From: a virus
Virus record (IMG/VR): IMGVR_UViG_3300025087_000178
Location: 1-40,004 of that record
Strand: one strand, 5' to 3'
DNA: 40,004 nucleotides
Part shown: positions 31,196 to 39,270 of the stretch, in pieces
Layout of the letters: every line of letters begins with the position of its first letter
How positions within the stretch are numbered: position 1 is the stretch's first letter
Notes under the pieces: model-generated
What the model saw: only the letters and a program-made list of their open reading frames with translations
What the model was told of the DNA's origin: nothing
Databases searched by the model: none
Position numbers and translations under genes: made by a program

Positions 31196-31980
31196 TGAAC
31201 AACGGACGTTTGGAAAAACCAGTTTATCAATTGCCGCTTGGTTTTGACCTGGTTGGCATCGAGGAAGCCGCACAGCAGGATGAAAGGCTTTCGAGTGAAG
31301 CCGCGCTTACGGCTCTTTCGGCTTTGCGGATGAAAGAGCCGATCATTCAAAAAATTCGCGCCAAAGATATTGAAACCAATAAGGTCATTGAAAAGGATGA
31401 GGTTATTGGCGAGCGCGAAGTTGAGCCGCGCTGGATGGATTTATTCAAACGTTTGAATCAAGGCGGTTGGAAGTGGCGCGTGGCTGTTTATATCGCCTGG
31501 GCTTCGCAACCGAAGAAATACCGCTGGCCAGAGACTCAGGAAGAGCTTGCAGTCAAATGCCTTGGACTGACTTCAGACCGCGCGATTGCCACATGGCGCA
31601 AGAAAAACGACACGATTGACGAAACGATATCCATGCTTCAAGGCTCGATCATCTTCGACGCATTGCCCGATGCGTTGAATGCGATGGTGGAGGTTGCAAC
31701 TGAGGCTGATTACAAGGGTCATGCGGACCGCAAGTTGATGTTTGAGATGGGCGGCATTTATACGCCGTCCTCGAAGATCACGGCGGAAATTGCGAAGAAA
31801 CTCAGCAAGAGCAATATGGATGAAAACGATTTGAGCGACGCTGAGTTGCGGGATATTGCAGGTGCGGCACAGCATGAGTTGGAAAGGCGAGCCACCCCCC
31901 TGCCTCTGAGTACAGAGGCATCCCCCCAAATCGAAGAACACGATTTGGAGGGAGAAGAGCCGAGCGAGGAACTTGAATAA
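31195..31980 (+). CDS. terS: Terminase small subunit
   Basis: A 261-aa protein directly before the large terminase, overlapping by one base. The pattern WRVAVYIAWASQPKKYRWPETQEELAVKCLG followed by a TWRKKN helix (given here in parts: residues 100-145) fits the HTH of phage terminase small subunits of the phBC6A51 type. The C-terminus is acidic and disordered. It should recognise packaging sites on phage DNA. Confidence 0.75.
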   Translation: MNNGRLEKPVYQLPLGFDLVGIEEAAQQDERLSSEAALTALSALRMKEPIIQKIRAKDIETNKVIEKDEVIGEREVEPRWMDLFKRLNQGGWKWRVAVYIAWASQPKKYRWPETQEELAVKCLGLTSDRAIATWRKKNDTIDETISMLQGSIIFDALPDALNAMVEVATEADYKGHADRKLMFEMGGIYTPSSKITAEIAKKLSKSNMDENDLSDAELRDIAGAAQHELERRATPLPLSTEASPQIEEHDLEGEEPSEELE

Positions 31981-33581
31981 TGGCAAATGCGGCGACACGA
32001 TTGAAGGTATCACCAAATAGCGCACGGGCAGAAATGGCTCGGCGTGAATTGGCGCGTCGTCATTTGATTGATTACAGTGTTTATGTTGCGCCTTGGTATC
32101 AACCTGCAAAACATCATATTTATCTAGCTGAAAAACTTGAGCAGGTGAAGCGATTTATTGAAACAAAAGGCGCTGAGGGTATCGGGCGGTTGTTGATCTG
32201 TGAGCCTGCGCAATATGGGAAGACCGAACAGGCAAGCCGCTTATTTCCTTCGTGGTTGCTTGGTGATTTACCCGATACGCGCATCATTCTCACATCCTAT
32301 GGCGCTGACCTGGCTACGGAAAACAGCCGTTATACGCGGAATTATGTGGGTAGTGATGCTTATGCAAATATCTTTGGCGCGCGCTCTGCGGTTGACGAAC
32401 CCGTCGAACTCAGCCCCGAGAGCAGATCTGTGGTTTCCTGGAACTTGAAGGGCCATCGTGGATCTGTTTTTGCGGCTGGTGTTGGCGGTGGTATCACGGG
32501 GCGCCCTGCGAACCTGGTCGTGATCGATGACCCGTTCAAAAGCCGCGAAGATGCGGAGAGTGAATCGTATCGCAAGAAGGTAATGAGTTGGTATCGCTCG
32601 GTCATTTATCCGCGTGTTGCGAATACGCCAGGCGCGGCGATCATCATCATGCATACGCGTTGGGATCAGGAAGATTTGGCGGGTCAACTATTGACCCAGA
32701 TGATCGGCGATTCTGAATCAGATCAGTGGGATGTTGTGTTCCTGCCCGCTTTAGCTTTGGATGAGGATAAATATCCGAAGACAGAAGCAGAATACCGCGA
32801 GAATTTATTACGCGGAATTTACATTCCCATGGCTGCGGATGGCGATCCTTTGGGGCGTGCGCCAGGTGAACCGTTGTGGCCAGAACGATCTGACGCGAAG
32901 AAACTTGCGAACACACGCGCAAACATGATGGATCAGGATTTTGAGTCCATCTTCCAGCAGATGCCGCGTATGGCGGAAGGCGAGTTCTTCGATGATAAGG
33001 ATTTTGGAATTATCGAGAAGGCGCCCGAAGGCTTGCAGTGGTATCGCTATTGCGACCTGGCGTTGGGAATGTCGCAAACCAGCGATAAGAATTCAAGCAT
33101 CGCTGTGGCTTTCGATGACAAAACGGGCGACCTGATTTTACGTGATCGGATCAAGGTACGCGAGTTAGACGAGTTCATGGCACAGGTCAAAACCGCCATG
33201 CTTTCGGATGATGAACTCAATACCGAATGGGGCATTGAAGAGAATGCTTTTCAGTTGCTGGTAGTAAAGGATTTTTTGAAAGACCGCACATTGGTGCGAG
33301 TGCGTATCCGCGGCGTGAAGGCTGTTGGAGATAAGGTGGAACGGGCACGCCCCTGGCAGCGTCGCGCAAAGCAGGGACATGTGAAGCTGGTACGCGGGAT
33401 ATGGAATTTGGATTTTATCCGCGAGGTAACTTCATTTTCGCCAACATGCCGCCATGATGATGATGCGGATTCGGTCAGCGGCGGCGTGCAGATGATCGAG
33501 GATGACGGCGGGGATATGAAGACTGCGAGCAGTGAAGCGATTGTTGTGAGTGCGGAAGATTTATTTTCAATGCAAGTATGA
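31980..33581 (+). CDS. terL: Terminase large subunit
   Basis: A 533-aa packaging ATPase-nuclease. The Walker A-like motif is CEPAQYGKT at 74-82 (deviant, as in many phage terminases), Walker B LVVIDDP at 179-185, then MHTRWDQEDLAGQL. The nuclease domain has CDLALG with an acidic start near 355, IEENAF near 420 and CRHDDDADS near 495. It follows the small subunit and precedes the capsid genes. All expected regions are present. Confidence 0.93.
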   Translation: MANAATRLKVSPNSARAEMARRELARRHLIDYSVYVAPWYQPAKHHIYLAEKLEQVKRFIETKGAEGIGRLLICEPAQYGKTEQASRLFPSWLLGDLPDTRIILTSYGADLATENSRYTRNYVGSDAYANIFGARSAVDEPVELSPESRSVVSWNLKGHRGSVFAAGVGGGITGRPANLVVIDDPFKSREDAESESYRKKVMSWYRSVIYPRVANTPGAAIIIMHTRWDQEDLAGQLLTQMIGDSESDQWDVVFLPALALDEDKYPKTEAEYRENLLRGIYIPMAADGDPLGRAPGEPLWPERSDAKKLANTRANMMDQDFESIFQQMPRMAEGEFFDDKDFGIIEKAPEGLQWYRYCDLALGMSQTSDKNSSIAVAFDDKTGDLILRDRIKVRELDEFMAQVKTAMLSDDELNTEWGIEENAFQLLVVKDFLKDRTLVRVRIRGVKAVGDKVERARPWQRRAKQGHVKLVRGIWNLDFIREVTSFSPTCRHDDDADSVSGGVQMIEDDGGDMKTASSEAIVVSAEDLFSMQV

Positions 33582-33605
33582 ATGATGAATGATGAAGGAT
33601 AAAGG

Positions 33606-33869
33606 ATGAAACCAATTCAATTTGAGCAAGCAAATAAAAATCTTTTGAAGCCAGAAGGAATGACTGATGAGGAATGTGGAAGCCTCCCCGTTTTTACTGA
33701 TGGGAAGGTTTGCATTTCGCTTTGGCAGATGACATGGCGTGAGAGATTATCGGCATTATTTTTCGGAAAGGTTTGGTTATTTGTAACTAGCGGAACCACC
33801 CAGCCGCCTGTTGGATTGATGGCGGAGAAACAAATTTTCGGCAAGGAGATAAGCCATGAAAATCGGTAA
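33606..33869 (+). CDS. Small conserved-looking phage protein between terL and capsid gene
   Basis: An 87-aa protein with KPEGMTDEECGSLPVFTDGK, then SLWQMTWRERLSALFFGKVWL and TTQPPVGLMAEKQIF. This pattern is familiar from short proteins beside terminase genes in many phages (recollection). The start lies in a GGATGAAT repeat that provides the AAGGAT ribosome site. It overlaps the next gene by 14 bases. Function unknown. Confidence 0.65.
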   Translation: MKPIQFEQANKNLLKPEGMTDEECGSLPVFTDGKVCISLWQMTWRERLSALFFGKVWLFVTSGTTQPPVGLMAEKQIFGKEISHENR

Positions 33870-36483
33870 AGGCAAGTTGATCACAGAGTTGGTGAAGGGG
33901 AGCATGGATTACACAATGCAGATGATCCGTGATGCGTTTAGGGCGCAGTTTTCAGTGCCTGACCCAACGGGCGGAATGATGCTGTCGTTTTACATTGTTG
34001 AGTGCTTTGCGGATTATGTGATCGTGACCGAATGGGGCAGCACAAGCAAGCTGAAAACCGATGAGTATTACAAGGTGGCGTATTCGCGGAATGGCGAGGT
34101 TGTTACGTTCGCAACCCATGATGCTTGGGAAATTGTCGAACTTGCATACCAGCCTCAGAGCGCCATTACCGAAAGCAAGAAGAAAGGCGGCACGCGCTTT
34201 GAGGAAGCCATCGAGCCAGGGCGGATCGAGTTGCTTGAGGCGAAGGACGAAAAGAAGGGGACGCGCCGAATTCGGATCAATGAGTTGATCGTGGCGAGTG
34301 TTGTGAATGGAAATAAGCGTCTTTATGAACCCGAGATCGTCGAGGCGATGGTTGCCGATTGGCAAACTCATCTTCACGAATCGGCGGGGCAGGGACGTTT
34401 GAAAGTACTGACGGGTGAGGCTGATCATCCAACCGATAAAGGCAAGAAACGTACAGAGTTCCTTGAGACAGTTGTCCGCTGGGACAAATTGGATTGGGAC
34501 GGTAAGCGGCTCGATATTGAGGGCGATCTTATCCTGACCAGCAAGGGACGCGACGTTGAGATCCTGATGGAGGCTGGCGTTAGACCAGGCGGCAGTATTC
34601 GTGGCATTGGCGAAAGCAAAGTTGAAAAGGTCAACGGGCAGAAGGTCGAGAAGGTTTTATGGCTCTCGATGAATGGCGTTGATCTGGTTGGTGATCCGTC
34701 ATTCAAAAACGTGGCGGAATTATCTGAATCAATCAAATCACAAGGAGATGAGGCAATGAACCTCGAAGAATTATTGAAACTTTTACGTGAGAACCCTGAT
34801 GCGTTTGCAGGTATCACGGAAGCCCAGATGAAGAAAATGGGCGCGGAACAATTGACCAAACTTGAAGAGCAGGTGCGCTCTGCTTTGGGCATTGGCGCTG
34901 GTGAGAATATCGCCGAGTCGTTGAAGTCGCTCAAAGATAAGGCTGGCAAGTTTGATGCAAGCCAGGCGCGCGGCGAAGTTGAAACCGCCATCACCGAGGC
35001 GACCAAGGAATTGCCGTTTGGCAAGGAATTGAACGAAGCCTTTGTTGAATCCATCAAGGATGCGAAGTTTGGCAGCGCGGATGAGGTGAAGGTGTTTGCC
35101 GAAAGTCAGCGCAAGGTGTTTGGGAAGCTCGCGGCCAACGTAAAGCTGAAAGGCATGGGCTTCACTGGTAAGACCGGATTGCAAGTGATCGGTGATGTGC
35201 TGGAGACCGAGACTGGCACGCCCGATTTTGCGCGTGTTTCTTTTGAGCTGATGGAATCGGTTCGCAAGCATGAGATGCGCTCCAAGCGGACGCTGGTCTT
35301 ACGCGCTGAATCCCCCGCCGCTGTGATGACCGAGATTTTGCTGGCGAAATTCGACAAACAGTTTCAGCATCAGTTGATGAATGAAGCTCGCATTTTTGAA
35401 GAGGCTGAAACCACAAGCGACCTGAACCTGCCGTACTCGGTCAGCCGCGCCGTGATCGCTGAGGCGTACCCGAACTTGGTGGCTGCCAATGTCTTCGATT
35501 TTGGGATCATGGAACAATCCCCGATGAATATTTTTTATGAAACCTTCTCGGGCGAGACAGGTTTCAGCGGTGCCATTACCGATGAAGTTGAAACCGCTGG
35601 AGCGGAGGATGTTTGGTATGACCTCGCCCATCCCAACATCATCCCTGGCACAGTTGTTGTGACCAGCAATCCCGCAGGCACGACTTACATCGAAGGCACC
35701 GACTTCGTGATCGATTACGAATTGGGCAAGATCAAGGCGTTGACCGCTGGTGACATCGGCGCAAACGATGTGCTGGTGGATTACACCTACCACGCCACAC
35801 GGCAGGGCGAGAATGCCGAGATCGAGCGCGCGAAGACCACGCTGGCTTACCAGACCATCACCGCCGCCGCTGACCGCCTGGCTGATTCCATTACCAACGA
35901 GGCGGTTGTTTTCAGCCGTTCCCAGATCGGTTGGGATGCGACTGGTCGCACGATGGCAAATCTCATCCGCGAATTGCGCCGTGATAAGGATCGCCGCCTG
36001 ATCGAAAAAGGTTTGATGGCTGCGCTTTCTGTTGCGAGCAATAAGACCGCCGCATGGGATGTCAGTGATGCGGTTTATCTTGATTTTGTGAAGCGGATCG
36101 GCGAAGCCAGGGTCAAGGTGGTCAATCGTAATTACACCCCCACATCCCTGTTGATGAGCGCAACCAATTCAGATTACCTGAGCAATTGGGATGGTTTCAA
36201 GCGCGATGGTTTCCCGAATGCCCTGCTGAATGCGGCTGGGTTTGTTGGCAGAGTAAAGAGCTTGGATGTCTTTGAAAGCCCTGAAATGCGCGATGCGTTC
36301 AACCTGGTGTTGGCTCGTGAACTCGTGATGCACCGCGTCTTCTCGCCGATGACCGTGAAGGGTCCGTTCCCGATTTACAGCAACGGCAAACTTGTTGCTG
36401 GCGAACAATATTATGCCGAGGAATACAACGCTTCACTGGCGCCGATTGGCGGCAAGGGCAGTGTTGTCCCGACTCAGGCGTAA
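33856..36483 (+). CDS. Fused prohead protease - scaffold - major capsid protein
   Basis: An 875-aa protein. Residues 130-290 are an S80/U35-type prohead protease: GEADHP (H191), GVRPGGSIRG (S247) and NGVDLVGDPSF (D276, D280). Residues 301-430 are a helical, Lys/Glu-rich scaffold-like part (MNLEELLKLLRENPDAF, LTKLEEQVRSAL). The rest is a major capsid fold with an inserted beta domain (TYIEGTDFVIDYELGKIKAL) and a MADxLADSI-type helix. The start has AAGGAG. An internal ATG at 34756 has its own strong site, so a 575-aa scaffold-capsid form is probably made in excess. Fusion of the protease to the capsid protein is uncommon. Confidence 0.85.
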   Translation: MKIGKGKLITELVKGSMDYTMQMIRDAFRAQFSVPDPTGGMMLSFYIVECFADYVIVTEWGSTSKLKTDEYYKVAYSRNGEVVTFATHDAWEIVELAYQPQSAITESKKKGGTRFEEAIEPGRIELLEAKDEKKGTRRIRINELIVASVVNGNKRLYEPEIVEAMVADWQTHLHESAGQGRLKVLTGEADHPTDKGKKRTEFLETVVRWDKLDWDGKRLDIEGDLILTSKGRDVEILMEAGVRPGGSIRGIGESKVEKVNGQKVEKVLWLSMNGVDLVGDPSFKNVAELSESIKSQGDEAMNLEELLKLLRENPDAFAGITEAQMKKMGAEQLTKLEEQVRSALGIGAGENIAESLKSLKDKAGKFDASQARGEVETAITEATKELPFGKELNEAFVESIKDAKFGSADEVKVFAESQRKVFGKLAANVKLKGMGFTGKTGLQVIGDVLETETGTPDFARVSFELMESVRKHEMRSKRTLVLRAESPAAVMTEILLAKFDKQFQHQLMNEARIFEEAETTSDLNLPYSVSRAVIAEAYPNLVAANVFDFGIMEQSPMNIFYETFSGETGFSGAITDEVETAGAEDVWYDLAHPNIIPGTVVVTSNPAGTTYIEGTDFVIDYELGKIKALTAGDIGANDVLVDYTYHATRQGENAEIERAKTTLAYQTITAAADRLADSITNEAVVFSRSQIGWDATGRTMANLIRELRRDKDRRLIEKGLMAALSVASNKTAAWDVSDAVYLDFVKRIGEARVKVVNRNYTPTSLLMSATNSDYLSNWDGFKRDGFPNALLNAAGFVGRVKSLDVFESPEMRDAFNLVLARELVMHRVFSPMTVKGPFPIYSNGKLVAGEQYYAEEYNASLAPIGGKGSVVPTQA
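34742..34758 (+). promoter_or_regulatory. Internal ribosome site and start for scaffold-capsid form
   Basis: AAGGAG at 34742-34747 is followed 8 bases later by an in-frame ATG (34756), codon 301, right at the border between protease and scaffold. The arrangement mirrors the nested protease/scaffold genes of lambda (C/Nu3), extended to the capsid protein. Confidence 0.75.
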
Positions 36484-36508
36484 TCAAATAACCCTCGCCC
36501 CCACCCTG

Positions 36509-36542
36509 CCCTCCCCCAAATAAAAAGATATTTGGGGGAGGG
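36509..36542 (+). terminator. Perfect 14-bp hairpin after the capsid gene
   Basis: CCCTCCCCCAAATA pairs with TATTTGGGGGAGGG around AAAAGA. There is no T-run, so it may be a partial terminator or an mRNA end stabiliser after the most abundant protein. CCCTCCCCC/GGGGGAGGG palindromes also occur at 25298-25376. Confidence 0.7.
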
Positions 36543-36560
36543 TTCAACGGAGATTTTTTT

Positions 36561-37202
36561 ATGACAACTCTTGCGGCTCTTATAGCTGAATTGCAATCGG
36601 AAGTTCCAGCGGTGAACAGTGTGCCTACGACCGCGCAATATACACAGGCGGTGAAGGATGCGGTGTTGGAGTTTTCGCGCAGGTGTGGGTTGGTGAAGAT
36701 GGCAGATCTGAGCATTGTCGCAAATACTGCGACCTATTCATTGCCTGATGATTTTTTGAAGCTGATCTCTCTTGATAGCCTGACAGGCATGGATGGAGTA
36801 ATCCTTTCCAATAGCGGGATCATTCCTGTGTCTGCGGATTGGACTGAGGAATATACGATTGCGAATAAACAAATCACATTCAAACCGACTCCGACCTATA
36901 CCTTGACCCGTGGCTATCAATATAAAGCTGGCTGGGTCTTGACTGGTACAAATCCCAACGAAACGTATGCCATGATAGGCGATGATGAAAAGCAGATCGT
37001 GATGATTAAGGCGAAGGGATTGGCGACTGAAAAAATATCCAATGCACAGGCATCCGCTGGTGGGATGAAATACTCCTTCGGCGCTGTGAGCGTGGATAAG
37101 GGCGCAGGCGTGGATTCGCTCACGAAGCAAATTTTCGAATTGCATGGCGCTTTCGTGAAGGCGTGTGAGACATATAACGGCGCGACGCTGGGGATTTCGT
37201 AA
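36561..37202 (+). CDS. Head-tail adaptor / connector protein
   Basis: A 213-aa protein. The N-terminal helices (LAALIAELQSEVP, YTQAVKDAVLEFSRRCG) and the strand pattern ATYSLPDDFLKLISL are typical of adaptor proteins that dock under the portal. Its position after the capsid gene and before the stopper fits. The homologue family was not confirmed. Confidence 0.6.
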   Translation: MTTLAALIAELQSEVPAVNSVPTTAQYTQAVKDAVLEFSRRCGLVKMADLSIVANTATYSLPDDFLKLISLDSLTGMDGVILSNSGIIPVSADWTEEYTIANKQITFKPTPTYTLTRGYQYKAGWVLTGTNPNETYAMIGDDEKQIVMIKAKGLATEKISNAQASAGGMKYSFGAVSVDKGAGVDSLTKQIFELHGAFVKACETYNGATLGIS

Positions 37203-37519
37203 TGGCATTTGATTGGGCGCAGGCTCAAGCGGACATGCGCGCCATCCGCGCGGATAACGAGGTGTCGGTGGCGTTGAGGCGTGATGCAACGACACTGGCG
37301 GCTCAATTGATGCGGATCGAATATGCGGGCGTGCGTGGGTTTCGTTTGCAATCTGATGCGGCGCGACAGGCGAACCAGGCTGTGTTTATTTTGGGTGAGC
37401 CTGATATGAATGTGGCGCTCGATGACCGACTGACATACGGCGGCGTTTTGTTCAAGGTCGTTTTTATCCAGCCGAATCGGTTGGCTTGCACCATTGCCGA
37501 GGCAATCGCAATCGAATGA
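37202..37519 (+). CDS. Head closure / stopper protein
   Basis: A 105-aa beta-barrel-like protein with RRDATTLAAQLMRIE at the start, VFILGEPDMNVALDDRLTYGGVLFKV in the middle (residues 60-85) and a CTIAEAIAIE end. This is the pattern of SPP1 gp16-like stoppers that plug the head exit. It starts on the last base of the previous stop (TAATG) and overlaps the next gene (ATGA). Confidence 0.65.
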   Translation: MAFDWAQAQADMRAIRADNEVSVALRRDATTLAAQLMRIEYAGVRGFRLQSDAARQANQAVFILGEPDMNVALDDRLTYGGVLFKVVFIQPNRLACTIAEAIAIE

Positions 37520-37956
37520 CAAATTCTTCTGGTTTTCAATGGGTTGTGGCTCCAAGCCAGCAGTTGATGCCTGCGATTGAAAAATATGGGCGTGATGTGC
37601 TGGTGGCAATTCAAGCGGTAGCAAATTACTGGGGGCAGTCCATTCAGGATGCGGCGCGGCAGGATGCAGTTTGGGAAGACCGCACAGGCAATGCGCGTGG
37701 CGGAATCTTCTTCGCGGTGGATGGCTTTGGTCTAAGTCCGCTGATGGGTGAGGTGACGCCCGAGGCAAAGAGCGAGATGAGCGATGTGGCAATCGAAAGC
37801 GGCGATAAGGATACGTTGATCATCACCCTGGCGTACACGGTATTTTACGGAAAATATTTGGAAACATCGAACGGCGAAACATATGCAATTATTATGACGA
37901 CCATTGAACAAAACCTTCCCGCGTTGGAACGAATGATACAGGAAATACTGCGCTAA
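37516..37956 (+). CDS. HK97 gp10-like tail completion protein
   Basis: This 146-aa protein starts at the ATG in an ATGA overlap; an in-frame start at 37486 is rejected. AVWEDRTGNARGGIFF at about 52-67 is the hallmark of HK97 gp10-like neck or tail completion proteins. The end has TVFYGKYLETSNGETYAII, also typical. It joins the connector and the tail. Confidence 0.75.
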   Translation: MTNSSGFQWVVAPSQQLMPAIEKYGRDVLVAIQAVANYWGQSIQDAARQDAVWEDRTGNARGGIFFAVDGFGLSPLMGEVTPEAKSEMSDVAIESGDKDTLIITLAYTVFYGKYLETSNGETYAIIMTTIEQNLPALERMIQEILR

Positions 37957-37989
37957 GGATGAATTATGAAGGATGAAGGATGAATTATG
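37955..37989 (+). repeat. GGATGAAT repeat supplying the portal ribosome site
   Basis: Degenerate AAGGATGAATT units fill the gap and provide AAGGAT 5 bases before the portal ATG. The first 23 bases are identical to 1808-1830 after the major tail gene. A related repeat lies at 33579-33607. Such arrays are common between genes in Chloroflexota (recollection). Confidence 0.65.
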
Positions 37990-39270
37990 CCCACCTTGCT
38001 TGATCGGATCAACGCATTTATGAAACCGCCAGTTGTAACCAGCGCCACCACTGCCGAGGGACCTGTGACCAGTTCGGCGGATGCGAGCATTGCGTTCTAT
38101 GAAAAAATGAAATCAGACCGTGACCGTATGGCGATCATCAAGACCTGCCGCAGAATGTATGACGGCGATCCGCGTGTGAAGAAAGCATTGCGGACCTACG
38201 CGACCGATGTGGTGCGCTCTGGCTATTTCGTAAAGACCGAAGACGCGCAGGCTTTGGATGTGGCGCAGGCTTTGCAGAAGCGGCTGGGGCTGAATAAAAA
38301 ATTACAGGACGCCACCCGCCTGACTGGACGCGATGGCGATTCGTTCTATGAGATCGTGGTGGATGAAAATCTTGACATCGTAAAACTATCGCGCAAACCC
38401 ACTTTGCAAATACGCCGCAACAGCAATTCGTATGATGAATTCGATAATCCGCAAAAGGCATTTTGGATGACGAACGAAAATTATATGATGGCGGAGCCTC
38501 CCAAAGATGCAATCTGGTTTTCAAACTGGCAGATCATTCATATTCGCTTTGAGCACGATGAAGAAAAAAGATATGGAACTCCCATGTGGGCTTCCGCAAC
38601 TGGCGCATTCAAGCGCGTGACTGAGGGCGAGATCGATATTTCTGTGCGGCGCAAGGTGCGCGCGGGAATGATCTTGCATCATGTGGTTGAGGGCGCGGCT
38701 TCGGATGTTGAAACCTATAAAGAAAAGAATAAAGCCGCTGAAGATAACCCGTTCGCGGCGATTAGAAATTATTACACCAATAAGCCAGGCTCGATCACTG
38801 CCATTCAAGGCGACGCCCATTTGAGCGAGATCGCGGATATTACGCATCATATCGAAACCATGTTTACTGCCAGCGACATCCCGATGGAGTTGGTCGCTTA
38901 TGGCGGGGACCTGAACCGCGATGTGCTGGGCGAGAAAAAAGAAGAGTATGACGAAACGCTCAACGATGGGCGCGAGTGGTTGGGCGAAGAATTCTTGAAG
39001 CCGTTGCTCGAATTGCAATGGCTTTTGAAAGGCATTTTGCCCGAGAACATCAAGTATGAAATTGTGTGGCGCAAGGCAAAGAATTTGACTCCGATCATGC
39101 TGCGCGACCTGGCGGATGGTTTGATGCGTCTGCGGGTGCTGGGCGTGAAAGAGGAGTTGATCCAATCCCTGCTGGCGACGTTTGTGCCTGGCATTGATAT
39201 TGACATCCTCGGCGGCGATGGCATGGACAGCACGGCGTTTGCAAATAACTTGAAGGGATTATCCATCTAA
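37987..39270 (+). CDS. Portal protein
   Basis: A 427-aa protein with the phage portal layout: RRMYDGDPRVKKALRTYATDVV, RDGDSFYEIVVDENLDIVKL, WQIIHIRFEHDEEKRYGTP, a long GVKEEL-type stem helix region and MELVAYGGDLNRDVL near 300. Portals form the ring through which DNA enters. It is located after the capsid and connector genes, not before the protease as is usual, and directly before the MuF-like gene, with which it overlaps by one base. Confidence 0.88.
   Translation: MPTLLDRINAFMKPPVVTSATTAEGPVTSSADASIAFYEKMKSDRDRMAIIKTCRRMYDGDPRVKKALRTYATDVVRSGYFVKTEDAQALDVAQALQKRLGLNKKLQDATRLTGRDGDSFYEIVVDENLDIVKLSRKPTLQIRRNSNSYDEFDNPQKAFWMTNENYMMAEPPKDAIWFSNWQIIHIRFEHDEEKRYGTPMWASATGAFKRVTEGEIDISVRRKVRAGMILHHVVEGAASDVETYKEKNKAAEDNPFAAIRNYYTNKPGSITAIQGDAHLSEIADITHHIETMFTASDIPMELVAYGGDLNRDVLGEKKEEYDETLNDGREWLGEEFLKPLLELQWLLKGILPENIKYEIVWRKAKNLTPIMLRDLADGLMRLRVLGVKEELIQSLLATFVPGIDIDILGGDGMDSTAFANNLKGLSI

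Noticed and set aside
36917-37792. 291-codon frame on the minus strand
   Set aside because: It lies opposite three well-supported head-tail genes and has the Pro/His/Arg-rich composition of a mirror frame.
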